From positions 1 to 7,074 of the forward strand of contig CANHWS010000180.1 of assembly GCA_947464365.1 (NCBI GenBank): a stretch of DNA of 7,074 nucleotides. The letters run 5' to 3'. Shown here piece after piece: positions 1-6,138 of the stretch. This stretch comes from Cytophagaceae bacterium. Its GTDB lineage: Bacteria > Bacteroidota > Bacteroidia > Cytophagales > Flexibacteraceae. Position numbers and translations under genes: made by a program. The notes below the pieces were generated by a model. It did no database searches. It saw only the letters and a program-made list of their open reading frames with translations, and was not told the DNA's origin. Position 1 is the stretch's first letter. The number at the start of each line of letters is the position of its first letter.

Positions 1-1
1 A

Positions 2-493
2 GGCAACCGTGCCAAGAACAAGGAGAAATCAAACATCAAATACTACCCAGATGCTAACAGCACACTTCGGGTAGCTTACGGCCAGGTCAATGGCTACAGC
101 CCACAAGACGGCGTCCAGTACAAGCACTATACTACATTAGATGGCGTTGTGGCCAAACATAATCCGGACATCGAAGAGTTTAATGTTCCCAAGGGTCTTC
201 TGGACCTCCATGCCAGTAAAGACTATGGTCGGTATGCTGTCAACGGGACTGTGCCTGTTGCCTTTACCGCCAGCAATCATACCACTGGTGGCAATAGTGG
301 TAGTCCTGTGCTCGATGCGCGCGGTCGGCTGATCGGTACCAACTTTGACCGCTGCTGGGAAGGCACCATGAGTGATTTGCAATATGATAAGGACCAGTGT
401 CGCAATATTGTCTTGGACGTCCGCTATACTTTGTTCATCATCGAGAAGCTGGGCCGTTGCCAAAGCTTGATTGACGAAATGAACATCGAGTAA
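2..493 (+). CDS. S46 family dipeptidyl-peptidase, C-terminal part (DPP11-like)
   Basis: This is the last 163 residues of a protein that begins before the window; whole S46 peptidases are about 700 residues. The family cleaves dipeptides from the N-terminus of peptides, usually in the periplasm, feeding amino-acid catabolism in Bacteroidota. The reading frame is open from base 2 to the TAA at 491-493. The nucleophile motif GGNSGSP is clear, with the catalytic Ser codon at 296-298, followed by the family block around TNFDRCWEGTMSD and a C-terminal VRYTLFIIEKLG segment. The catalytic His and Asp lie in the missing part. Eighteen residues after the Ser is an Arg (codon 350-352), matching the Ser655/Arg673 spacing of Porphyromonas gingivalis DPP11, which cleaves after Asp/Glu; DPP7 has Gly there. 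DPP11-type specificity is therefore inferred. The signal peptide cannot be seen. Family assignment is firm, subtype moderately so. Confidence 0.94.
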   Translation, partial: GNRAKNKEKSNIKYYPDANSTLRVAYGQVNGYSPQDGVQYKHYTTLDGVVAKHNPDIEEFNVPKGLLDLHASKDYGRYAVNGTVPVAFTASNHTTGGNSGSPVLDARGRLIGTNFDRCWEGTMSDLQYDKDQCRNIVLDVRYTLFIIEKLGRCQSLIDEMNIE

Positions 494-544
494 CCATCTG
501 CTGATCGATCCACAACCACAATCAACTTAGCCACCAACCATAAT

Positions 545-571
545 ACCCATAGTCTGCGCTATGGGTGTTTT
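545..571 (+). terminator. Hairpin terminator after the S46 peptidase gene
   Basis: A perfect 8-base-pair stem (ACCCATAG at 545-552 with CTATGGGT at 559-566) closes a 6-base loop TCTGCG and is followed by GTTTT. An outer ACCAA/TTGGT pairing (533-537 with 570-574) can extend it. It sits 51 bases after the peptidase stop and well before folP, so it probably ends the peptidase transcript. The T-tract is short, so termination may be partial. Confidence 0.7.
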
Positions 572-624
572 GGTCGGTCCTGCCCCAAGGTCTTGCAATT
601 GCGTGGCCTTGCTACTGTTTTAGG

Positions 625-681
625 CCCTATTCCTGGGCCGTTGACAACTAGCAGTAGGCAACAATACCAGATGGTTGGCTA
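625..681 (+). repeat. Intergenic module upstream of folP, related to one before gltX
   Basis: CCCTATT (625-631) is followed 39 bases on (start to start) by ATACCAGATGGTTGGCTA (664-681). The gap before gltX has CCCTATT at 2752 and, 38 bases on, ATACCAGATGTTTGGCTA (2790-2807), differing at one base of 18. TAGGC occurs between the two modules in both. The folP start lies 67 bases after the end of this copy. This could be a shared control element, a related promoter or leader, or an old duplicated repeat; the sequence alone does not decide. GGCCC/GGGCC (623-627 with 635-639) could form a weak hairpin here. Confidence 0.4.
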
Positions 682-748
682 TGGGCGACCAAGTTGCCAA
701 CAATAGTTGATAGGCGATCGGAACTCATTGTATCCACCCAACACCATT

Positions 749-1600
749 ATGAAGACCGCCACCCGTACCTTACGCATTGGCCATCAGGTCTATGATCTTG
801 GGGTGCAGCCACTTATCATGGGCATCCTTAATCTCACCCCAGACTCGTTCTACGAAGGTAGCCGGCTGGGCTTAGGTCAGATGCTGGATATAGCCGCCCA
901 AATGTTGGCGGATGGTGCCACAATACTTGACCTTGGCGGATACAGCACTAGGCCAGGTGCAGCTGATGTCTCCGAACAAGCGGAGTTAGACCGTGTGCTA
1001 CCCGCCATAGAGGCCATCAATCAACACTTGCCGAATGCCGTAATCTCGATAGATACCTTTAGGGCCTCGGTTGCCAAGGTTGCAGTCAGAGCTGGGGCCA
1101 TGATGGTTAATGATGTATCAGGCGGGCAGGCGGACCCAGACATGCTTGGTTATGTGGCAGCAGCCAAGGTCCCATACGTACTGATGCACAGCCGAGGCAC
1201 ACCCGCTACAATGCAGTCGTTAGCGCAATATCAGGACCTGACATACGAGGTGGTGCAGGAGCTCCGAGGCCAGCTCGCGCAGCTCCATGCCTTAGGCCAC
1301 TACGAGGTCCTGATCGACCCTGGGTTTGGCTTTGCAAAAACGATCGACCAGAACTACCAGCTACTAGCCCAATTGCGTGATCTGGAGCTGCTTGGTTGCC
1401 CTATTCTGGTAGGCCTTTCGCGCAAGTCAATGGCCTACCGGCCGCTTGGCATTACGGCCCCTGAGGCCCTAAATGCGACAACTGTGCTACATACATTGGC
1501 ATTACAGAACGGTGCGGGCATGCTGCGTGTCCACGATGTCAAACCAGCGGCAGAGGCTATCCGGATTTGGCAACTTTACCAACCCTACCACAGAGGCTAG
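749..1600 (+). CDS. folP: Dihydropteroate synthase
   Basis: The enzyme condenses p-aminobenzoate with 6-hydroxymethyl-7,8-dihydropterin diphosphate to give dihydropteroate in cytoplasmic folate synthesis; it is the sulfonamide target. The 283 residues span a complete TIM-barrel DHPS of normal length. Signature blocks are present in order: MGILNLTPDSF (24-34, Asn28), DLGGYSTRPGA (61-71, Thr67/Arg68), SIDTF (100-104, Asp102), NDVSGG (121-126), MHSRGTP (146-152), DPGFGFAKT (190-198), GLSRKS (222-227, Lys226) and RVHDVKP (260-266, Arg260/His262). These match the known pterin, pyrophosphate and PABA contacts of the E. coli enzyme. I chose ATG 749; the frame stays open to a TTG at 707, but that would add 14 residues unlike the family N-terminus. 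No Shine-Dalgarno is visible, as is usual in Bacteroidota. cdaA follows after 223 bases, and folP beside cdaA is an arrangement I recall from this phylum. Confidence 0.97.
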   Translation: MKTATRTLRIGHQVYDLGVQPLIMGILNLTPDSFYEGSRLGLGQMLDIAAQMLADGATILDLGGYSTRPGAADVSEQAELDRVLPAIEAINQHLPNAVISIDTFRASVAKVAVRAGAMMVNDVSGGQADPDMLGYVAAAKVPYVLMHSRGTPATMQSLAQYQDLTYEVVQELRGQLAQLHALGHYEVLIDPGFGFAKTIDQNYQLLAQLRDLELLGCPILVGLSRKSMAYRPLGITAPEALNATTVLHTLALQNGAGMLRVHDVKPAAEAIRIWQLYQPYHRG

Positions 1601-1734
1601 GTGGCTCCTCGGATTGTGCACAAGGCTACTTTTTTGTCAAACCTGGCCCGATATTGGTGCCATGATGACATAATTGGATTATATTGGCGTTATGGGCCTA
1701 CTGCATCCGTTCTGGATGCCTGAGTCGTACCTGC

Positions 1735-1747
1735 CCCTATTTGGCTT
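1735..1747 (+). repeat. 13-base repeat upstream of cdaA, exact copy before gltX
   Basis: CCCTATTTGGCTT occurs here and again at 2752-2764, both in gaps between plus-strand genes. Similarity continues on both sides: TGC before (with one extra C here) and A/T then GGC after. TAGGC follows at 1770, as TAGGC also follows the CCCTATT of the folP and gltX gaps. It lies 89 bases before the TTG start of cdaA. The role is unknown; shared promoter or leader DNA is one possibility. Confidence 0.35.
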
Positions 1748-1785
1748 AGGCAACACTTCACCCCTATGGTAGGCTAAACCCATCC

Positions 1786-1833
1786 ATGTTCTCCAGTTCA
1801 CTACCTGATACGCCTAAATTCGATTGCCTTTGA
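1786..1833 (+). other. Short ATG reading frame overlapping the cdaA start
   Basis: ATG at 1786 opens a 15-codon frame (MFSSSLPDTPKFDCL) ending in TGA at 1831-1833, so it runs past the TTG start of cdaA at 1824 in a different frame. It contains the only ATG close to cdaA. It could be a leader peptide coupled to cdaA translation, the true cdaA N-terminus separated by a one-base indel in the TTT run at 1829-1831, or chance. No Shine-Dalgarno is seen before it. There is no direct evidence that it is translated. Confidence 0.2.
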
Positions 1834-2702
1834 CCGATTGGAGCTTCAATATCGCCTTCCTCACCATTCGCTGGGTTGATATCCTGGATGTTGTCTTGGT
1901 GAGTTTCCTGCTATACCAGCTCTATAAGTTGGTACGGGGCTCGGTGGCGTTCAGGATATTCATTGGCTTTGTCACAATCTACTTGGTTTATTGGGTGGTC
2001 CGTGCCCTCCAGATGGAGTTGCTGACAGCTATTCTGGGTCAGTTTATTGGGGTTGGGGTAATCGCACTCATCATCTTGTTCCAGCAAGAGATTCGCAAGT
2101 TTTTACTGATGGTAGGTCGTAGCACCTTTATGCGTGAGGACGGCTTTTTGTCCATGTTCTTTCGGCGTAACGTTAACCAACAGCAGTCAACCCTGCAGCC
2201 AGTACTGGACGCCGTCAAGTCGCTGACAAATAACGAAACAGGTGCTCTTATTGTGTTCACCAAAACGGATGAGCTTCGCTACTTCGAGGAAAATGGCGAC
2301 CTTATTGATGCCATCATCAGCAAGCGCCTCCTGATCAGCATCTTCAATAAAAATAGCCCGCTGCATGACGGAGCGGTTATTGTCCGCAATGGCAGGATCA
2401 GGGCTGCACGTTGTATCCTGCCTGTTACAGACAAAACGGATCTGCCAGCACAATATGGCCTAAGGCACCGTGCAGGTCTTGGCATGAGCGAGGTTACCGA
2501 TGCTGTGATCCTGATTGTGTCAGAGGAGACTGGTCAATTAGCGATCGCCCACGAGGGTGAGTTGGAGACCAACCTCAGCATGGCCGAGCTACGTGCCCGC
2601 CTAGGTAAGCTGCTGTTTGCTAAGCCCATCGCTGCGGACACCCTTACGGCCCATTTGCGCGCCCCAGAGGTCCAGAAGGATCTACAGAAGGAGCCCGTGT
2701 AG
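1824..2702 (+). CDS. cdaA: Diadenylate cyclase CdaA (c-di-AMP synthase)
   Basis: This enzyme joins two ATP molecules into c-di-AMP, a second messenger linked to osmotic, potassium and cell-wall control. The 292 residues fit the CdaA/TIGR00159 family. Three hydrophobic membrane segments come first (roughly 20-36, 41-60 and 66-86), then the cytoplasmic DAC domain (about 100-265). It has the catalytic DGA motif (182-184, within NSPLHDGAVIV), the RHR motif (214-216, within YGLRHRAGLGMSE) and SEE (233-235). The C-terminal tail after about 268 is short and charged. The start is unusual: an in-frame TAA lies at 1815-1817 and no ATG or GTG precedes the first membrane segment, so TTG 1824 (or TTG 1830) must be used unless an indel hides an upstream ATG at 1786. 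The CdaR/YbbR and GlmM partners known from Firmicutes are absent here; neighbours are folP and gltX. No clear terminator follows. Confidence 0.95.
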   Translation: MPLTDWSFNIAFLTIRWVDILDVVLVSFLLYQLYKLVRGSVAFRIFIGFVTIYLVYWVVRALQMELLTAILGQFIGVGVIALIILFQQEIRKFLLMVGRSTFMREDGFLSMFFRRNVNQQQSTLQPVLDAVKSLTNNETGALIVFTKTDELRYFEENGDLIDAIISKRLLISIFNKNSPLHDGAVIVRNGRIRAARCILPVTDKTDLPAQYGLRHRAGLGMSEVTDAVILIVSEETGQLAIAHEGELETNLSMAELRARLGKLLFAKPIAADTLTAHLRAPEVQKDLQKEPV

Positions 2703-2751
2703 GTCCGATTCTTGATGCAATTATTGCGCAAAAAGACTTCAACAAGTGCTG

Positions 2752-2807
2752 CCCTATTTGGCTTTGGCGCCGCTATCGGTTCCTAGGCCATACCAGATGT
2801 TTGGCTA
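2752..2807 (+). repeat. Composite intergenic module upstream of gltX
   Basis: The gap between cdaA and gltX contains both modules seen separately upstream: CCCTATTTGGCTT (2752-2764, exact copy of 1735-1747) and ATACCAGATGTTTGGCTA (2790-2807, 17/18 to 664-681), with TAGGC between at 2784. The gltX ATG lies 90 bases after the end of the element. The rest of the gap is unremarkable apart from the AT-rich stretch CCATATATAGC near 2845. I find no exact TAnnTTTG promoter motif in this gap. The function is unknown. Confidence 0.4.
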
Positions 2808-2897
2808 GTTTGGGTTAAATTGCGGCCCAATAACCATTACCATAGCCATATATAGCTAGGCCATAGTCTTCGCTCGTTGTCAAACAAGCACTGTCCT

Positions 2898-4481
2898 ATG
2901 GCTCTCACCTCACCTCAGCCATCTACCATTGTGGATAATACGCCAGTTCGCGTTCGTTTTGCCCCAAGTCCTACGGGTTCTCTCCATATCGGAGGGGTCC
3001 GGACAGCCCTATACAACTACCTTTTGGCCAAAAAAACGGGTGGCCAGTTCATCATCAGGATCGAGGATACAGATCAGACCCGTTTTGTCCCTGGTGCCGA
3101 GGACTACATCTACGAAGCGCTAGACTGGTGTGGCATCAAGGCGGACGAGGGCGTGCGCCAAGGTGGACCCTATGGCCCGTATAGGCAGAGCGAGCGCAAA
3201 CCGATGTATCGGCAATATGCCGATCAGCTGGTAGCTGATGGGCATGCCTATTATGCCTTTGACACTAAGGAGGAGCTGGACGAAATGCGCGAACGCCTGA
3301 CAAAGGCCCGCGTCGCCAGCCCACAGTATAACAGCATCACCAGGGTCCAGATGAAAAATTCATTGACCCTGCCGGCTGACGAAGTGGCTGCCCGACTTGC
3401 AGGAGGTGATCCTTACGTCATCCGTCTGAAAGTCCCGCGCAAAGAAGAAATTCGCCTCAATGACCTCATCCGTGGATGGGTTATGGTTCATAGTGCCACC
3501 CTAGACGATAAAGTCCTGATGAAAAGCGATGGCATGCCAACCTATCATTTGGCAAACGTCGTCGATGACTACTTGATGAAGATCACCCACGTCATCCGGG
3601 GCGAAGAGTGGCTGCCTTCTGCACCGACCCACGTCTTGCTTTATAAGTTTTTGGGTTGGGAGGATGTAATGCCGAAGTTTGCTCACCTGCCCCTCATCCT
3701 TAAGCCAGACGGAAATGGCAAGCTCAGCAAACGAGATGGCGATGCCCTAGGTTTCCCGGTTTTTCCGCTTGAGTGGACCGAACAAGAGACTGGCAAAGTC
3801 GTGAAAGGTTTCCGTGAAGAAGGTTTCTTGCCTGAGGCTGTTGTCAACTTTTTGGCCCTGCTGGGCTGGAACAACGGAACTCACCAAGAGGTCTATTCGA
3901 TGGACGAATTGATCCAGGAATTCACTGCCGAGCGTATCGGTAAGTCAGGCACCAAGTTTGACATTGCGAAGGCGCGTTGGTTCAACCAACAATACCTGCA
4001 TGCCAAGACTTCAGAGCAACAAGCAGAGTACCTGCTAGCCGACCTCGCCAAAGAAGGCATCACGACCACCAACGAGTATGCTGCCCAAGTCTGTGCCTTG
4101 GTGCAAGAGCGGACAGTATTTTCGGGTGATTTCTGGAAGGAAGGTTCTTTCCTGTTTGTTGCCCCTACCGAATTTGACGCCACTGTTGCCGCAACCAAAT
4201 GGTCATCAGATGCTGCCGCCGTTCTGACCAAGTTTGGCGCAGACCTGGCCGAGTATCCATCCATCACAGCAGATGAGGCCAAACATCTATTGCACGAGAT
4301 CACTGAAGGCCTTGGCATCAAGATCGGTAAGGTGATGCAGGCCATACGCCTCGCGATCACCGGGCGTGCCGCCGGCCCAGATCTGATGCAGGTGATTGCG
4401 ATTTTGGGTCCTGCAGAGGTAGCCCAGCGTTGTGCTTACGCCATCAAGACCTTGGCCACTCACTTGCAGCCTGTCGCCTAA
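2898..4481 (+). CDS. gltX: Glutamyl-tRNA synthetase
   Basis: This class I aminoacyl-tRNA synthetase charges tRNA-Glu with glutamate in the cytoplasm. At 527 residues it is full length, slightly longer than the usual 500-515. RFAPSPTGSLHIGG (20-33) carries the HIGH-type ATP motif, the GluRS block RIEDTDQTRFVPGAE follows, and KLSKRDG (275-281) is the KMSKS-type loop. The C-terminal half is the helical anticodon-binding region. The segment where some GluRS enzymes bind zinc reads YAFDTKEELDEM, without cysteines, as I recall for Bacteroidota enzymes. I chose ATG 2898; GTG 2931, giving MDNTPVRVRFAPS, is equally compatible with the family N-terminus, and a TTG at 2877 is less likely. It is the last gene of the plus-strand run and is followed by a strong terminator. 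Whether it is discriminating or also charges tRNA-Gln cannot be told from this window. Confidence 0.97.
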   Translation: MALTSPQPSTIVDNTPVRVRFAPSPTGSLHIGGVRTALYNYLLAKKTGGQFIIRIEDTDQTRFVPGAEDYIYEALDWCGIKADEGVRQGGPYGPYRQSERKPMYRQYADQLVADGHAYYAFDTKEELDEMRERLTKARVASPQYNSITRVQMKNSLTLPADEVAARLAGGDPYVIRLKVPRKEEIRLNDLIRGWVMVHSATLDDKVLMKSDGMPTYHLANVVDDYLMKITHVIRGEEWLPSAPTHVLLYKFLGWEDVMPKFAHLPLILKPDGNGKLSKRDGDALGFPVFPLEWTEQETGKVVKGFREEGFLPEAVVNFLALLGWNNGTHQEVYSMDELIQEFTAERIGKSGTKFDIAKARWFNQQYLHAKTSEQQAEYLLADLAKEGITTTNEYAAQVCALVQERTVFSGDFWKEGSFLFVAPTEFDATVAATKWSSDAAAVLTKFGADLAEYPSITADEAKHLLHEITEGLGIKIGKVMQAIRLAITGRAAGPDLMQVIAILGPAEVAQRCAYAIKTLATHLQPVA

Positions 4482-4525
4482 GGTCAGAAGACTGTTAGAC
4501 AATAAAGACCAGCATCAAGTCACTC

Positions 4526-4561
4526 AAAGCCTGTTTCCTAATCTTTGAGACAGGCTTTTTT
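4526..4561 (+). terminator. Rho-independent terminator after gltX
   Basis: AAAGCCTGT (4526-4534) pairs perfectly with ACAGGCTTT (4550-4558), and the stem can extend inward by three pairs (one of them G-T) to about 12. It ends in a six-T run (4556-4561), the classic intrinsic terminator form. It lies 45 bases after the gltX stop and 39 before the convergent kinase gene's stop. On the minus strand the hairpin is followed only by a mixed TTTGAG, so it probably serves gltX mainly and the kinase weakly. Confidence 0.88.
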
Positions 4562-4599
4562 ATTGGGTTTCGCTGTATGAAAATTGAATCGACTTCGCT

Positions 4600-5985
4600 T
4601 TAGGCTGCTAATTCTAGGCTTGCCAATAGCGGCAAGGAGACTGTAAAAGTGGTCCCTTTGCCAAGGGTGCTATCTACCAAAATCTTCCCTCCGTGCAGCT
4701 GTACGATCTTCCGACAGAGCGAAAGGCCAATACCATGTCCGGGGATATGTAGCGTGTTTTCGGACCGGTAAAAGGGCTCGAAGATATGGTCTAGCTCATG
4801 GGGCGAAATTCCGAATCCTTTGTCAATGAACTTGATCACCAACCAGCCATCTTTAGGTTGCAGCTTGACCCCGACCCGGTTATCTTGGCTAAATTTGCAG
4901 CCATTTTCCATTAGGTTCTTGAAACAGTTGCCTAGCCAGGACTGGTTCCCGTTCACGACAAGGTCATTTTCGTCTGTCTCAGGGTCAAACTCGATTGAGG
5001 CACGATAGTTAGGTTTGGCCGTCGCGATGACATCGAGCATTTCCCATAGCAACGCATCGACCCGCACTGGCTCGAACCGAGGTCGGTAGCTCGAGTTGCT
5101 CAGCTGGCTCAGCTCAAGCAGACCATTGGTCAGGACCGTCATGTTCTGGATGTCCTCTAGCAAACTTTCCATGGTTGCTCGGTATTCGCCTTCGGACCGT
5201 TGTTGCATCAGGGCAACCTCTAGCTGCCCTCGGACGGAGGTGAGTGGAGTGCGTAACTCGTGGCTCGCATGCTGGACAAAACTCTTGTTGTGGGCAAAGG
5301 CCTCCTCAAGGCCAGCCAACATTTGGTTAAATGTAGTAGCCAGCTGCGCGATTTCGTCCCGTTTGTTGGCCGTGACAACCCGGGTATTGAGGCTACTGGA
5401 AGTAATCTGATTCACTTGGCCAATGATCTGGGCGATAGGCGTCAGGGCCCGTTTTGCAAACAAAAGTCCAGCCAACCACATCAGGCCCAAACTGCCGACC
5501 CAAAACGAGGCCATGATGGTTCGGAGGAAAGCTAGCTTGCTATTGCCATACCGGTCTCTGGCTGATACTAAGACATAAAACGGCAGTCCAGCCTTCTCGA
5601 TGCTGATGGCTGTAAGTTCCTCGCCCGTTGGTAACTCTAGGTTCAGTTTTAGGCCTTTCGCTAATAAGGTAAACTGCTTGGCTGTCAGCCGTGTGTGGCT
5701 AGTGCCGCTCTCAAACAAGATATGTTTCTGGGCGTCATAGATCACCAAGTCCTCGTCCACTAATCGTGTAAACTGTTGGACGTAGAGCTGCTTTAGCTGG
5801 CTTGGTGTTACCCCTTTGACGTTGAAATAGAACTCAGAGGCAAAAACGGCTTGGTCCTGCAACCGATCATAAAACTCGCGTTTACGATAGTCAGAACTGA
5901 GGTAATAGATGCCGAAGCAGAATATCCCGAGTATGGTCGCTGCCAGCAGGGTGAAGGTCAGCGTGAGTTGGGTTCTGATTTTCAT
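4600..5985 (-). CDS. Two-component sensor histidine kinase with HAMP domain
   Basis: This 461-residue inner-membrane kinase senses a signal through a periplasmic domain and phosphorylates its partner regulator. Order: membrane segment 1 (about 7-29), periplasmic domain (about 30-154), membrane segment 2 (about 155-176), HAMP linker (about 177-230), dimerisation/phosphoacceptor domain with FVQHASHELRTPL (His242, codon 5262-5260), then the ATP-binding domain with N-box NLMENGCKFS (357-366), G1 DKGFG (388-392), F-box FEPFY (402-406) and G2 GHGIGLSL (416-423). All catalytic motifs are intact, so it should be active. The periplasmic region has no motif I recognise, so the signal is unknown. I chose ATG 5985 (MKIRTQLTLTF); a TTG at 5997 would add four residues. 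The regulator gene lies 153 bases upstream on the same strand and is its evident partner. The gene converges on gltX. It resembles heavy-metal-type (CusS-like) kinases in layout, but no metal role is shown. Confidence 0.95.
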   Translation of the reverse strand: MKIRTQLTLTFTLLAATILGIFCFGIYYLSSDYRKREFYDRLQDQAVFASEFYFNVKGVTPSQLKQLYVQQFTRLVDEDLVIYDAQKHILFESGTSHTRLTAKQFTLLAKGLKLNLELPTGEELTAISIEKAGLPFYVLVSARDRYGNSKLAFLRTIMASFWVGSLGLMWLAGLLFAKRALTPIAQIIGQVNQITSSSLNTRVVTANKRDEIAQLATTFNQMLAGLEEAFAHNKSFVQHASHELRTPLTSVRGQLEVALMQQRSEGEYRATMESLLEDIQNMTVLTNGLLELSQLSNSSYRPRFEPVRVDALLWEMLDVIATAKPNYRASIEFDPETDENDLVVNGNQSWLGNCFKNLMENGCKFSQDNRVGVKLQPKDGWLVIKFIDKGFGISPHELDHIFEPFYRSENTLHIPGHGIGLSLCRKIVQLHGGKILVDSTLGKGTTFTVSLPLLASLELAA

Positions 5986-6080
5986 GCGGACTGGCAAGTT
6001 GGCTTTTTGAAATGTTCTTGGTCTGACGAGACGCTAGCTGGCCAATAAACAAAGCACAAATGTGGCTGTATTGACAAAAA

Positions 6081-6088
6081 CAAACATA
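6081..6088 (-). promoter_or_regulatory. Possible Bacteroidota -7 element before the kinase gene
   Basis: On the minus strand these bases read TATGTTTG, a perfect match to the Bacteroidota -7 consensus TAnnTTTG. It lies in the 153-base gap between regulator and kinase and would start a transcript about 85-90 bases before the kinase ATG. No TTG is found at the -33 position with the usual 19-21-base spacer, so this may be only a weak internal promoter or chance. It would allow the kinase to be expressed apart from the regulator. Confidence 0.35.
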
Positions 6089-6138
6089 CCAAATTGCGGC
6101 CATCTCCTGTGGTATTATGGCAAGGTAGGACCAATTGC

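Noticed and set aside
1473..1673. Plus-strand frame running from the end of folP into the gap
   Set aside because: Most of it is the folP sequence read in another frame; the part past the folP stop has no recognisable content.
1654..1687. TTGG and TATATTGG considered as a -33/-7 promoter for cdaA
   Set aside because: The -7 candidate has a mismatch in the TTTG half and the spacer of about 22 bases is slightly too long, so the match is not convincing.
1703..1719. Hairpin GCATCC-GTTCT-GGATGC after folP, considered as a terminator
   Set aside because: The 6-base stem is not followed by a T-tract and lies over 100 bases after the folP stop, so termination is not supported; it may be a minor leader structure.
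2713..2735. Imperfect inverted repeat around GCAATTATTGC just after cdaA
   Set aside because: The stem is short and interrupted and is followed by A's rather than T's on the plus strand, so it is not a terminator for cdaA.
3893..4360. 155-codon open frame antisense to gltX
   Set aside because: It lies wholly inside a clearly coding gene on the other strand and has the composition expected of a shadow frame, with no recognisable domain.
5096..5535. Two overlapping plus-strand open frames antisense to the kinase
   Set aside because: Both are shadows of the kinase coding sequence and show no protein-like motifs.
5891..6103. 70-codon minus-strand frame with AGGAG directly before its ATG
   Set aside because: It overlaps the kinase start in another frame, the AGGAG abuts the ATG with no spacer, and the peptide shows no recognisable features. 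Bacteroidota rarely rely on Shine-Dalgarno sites.
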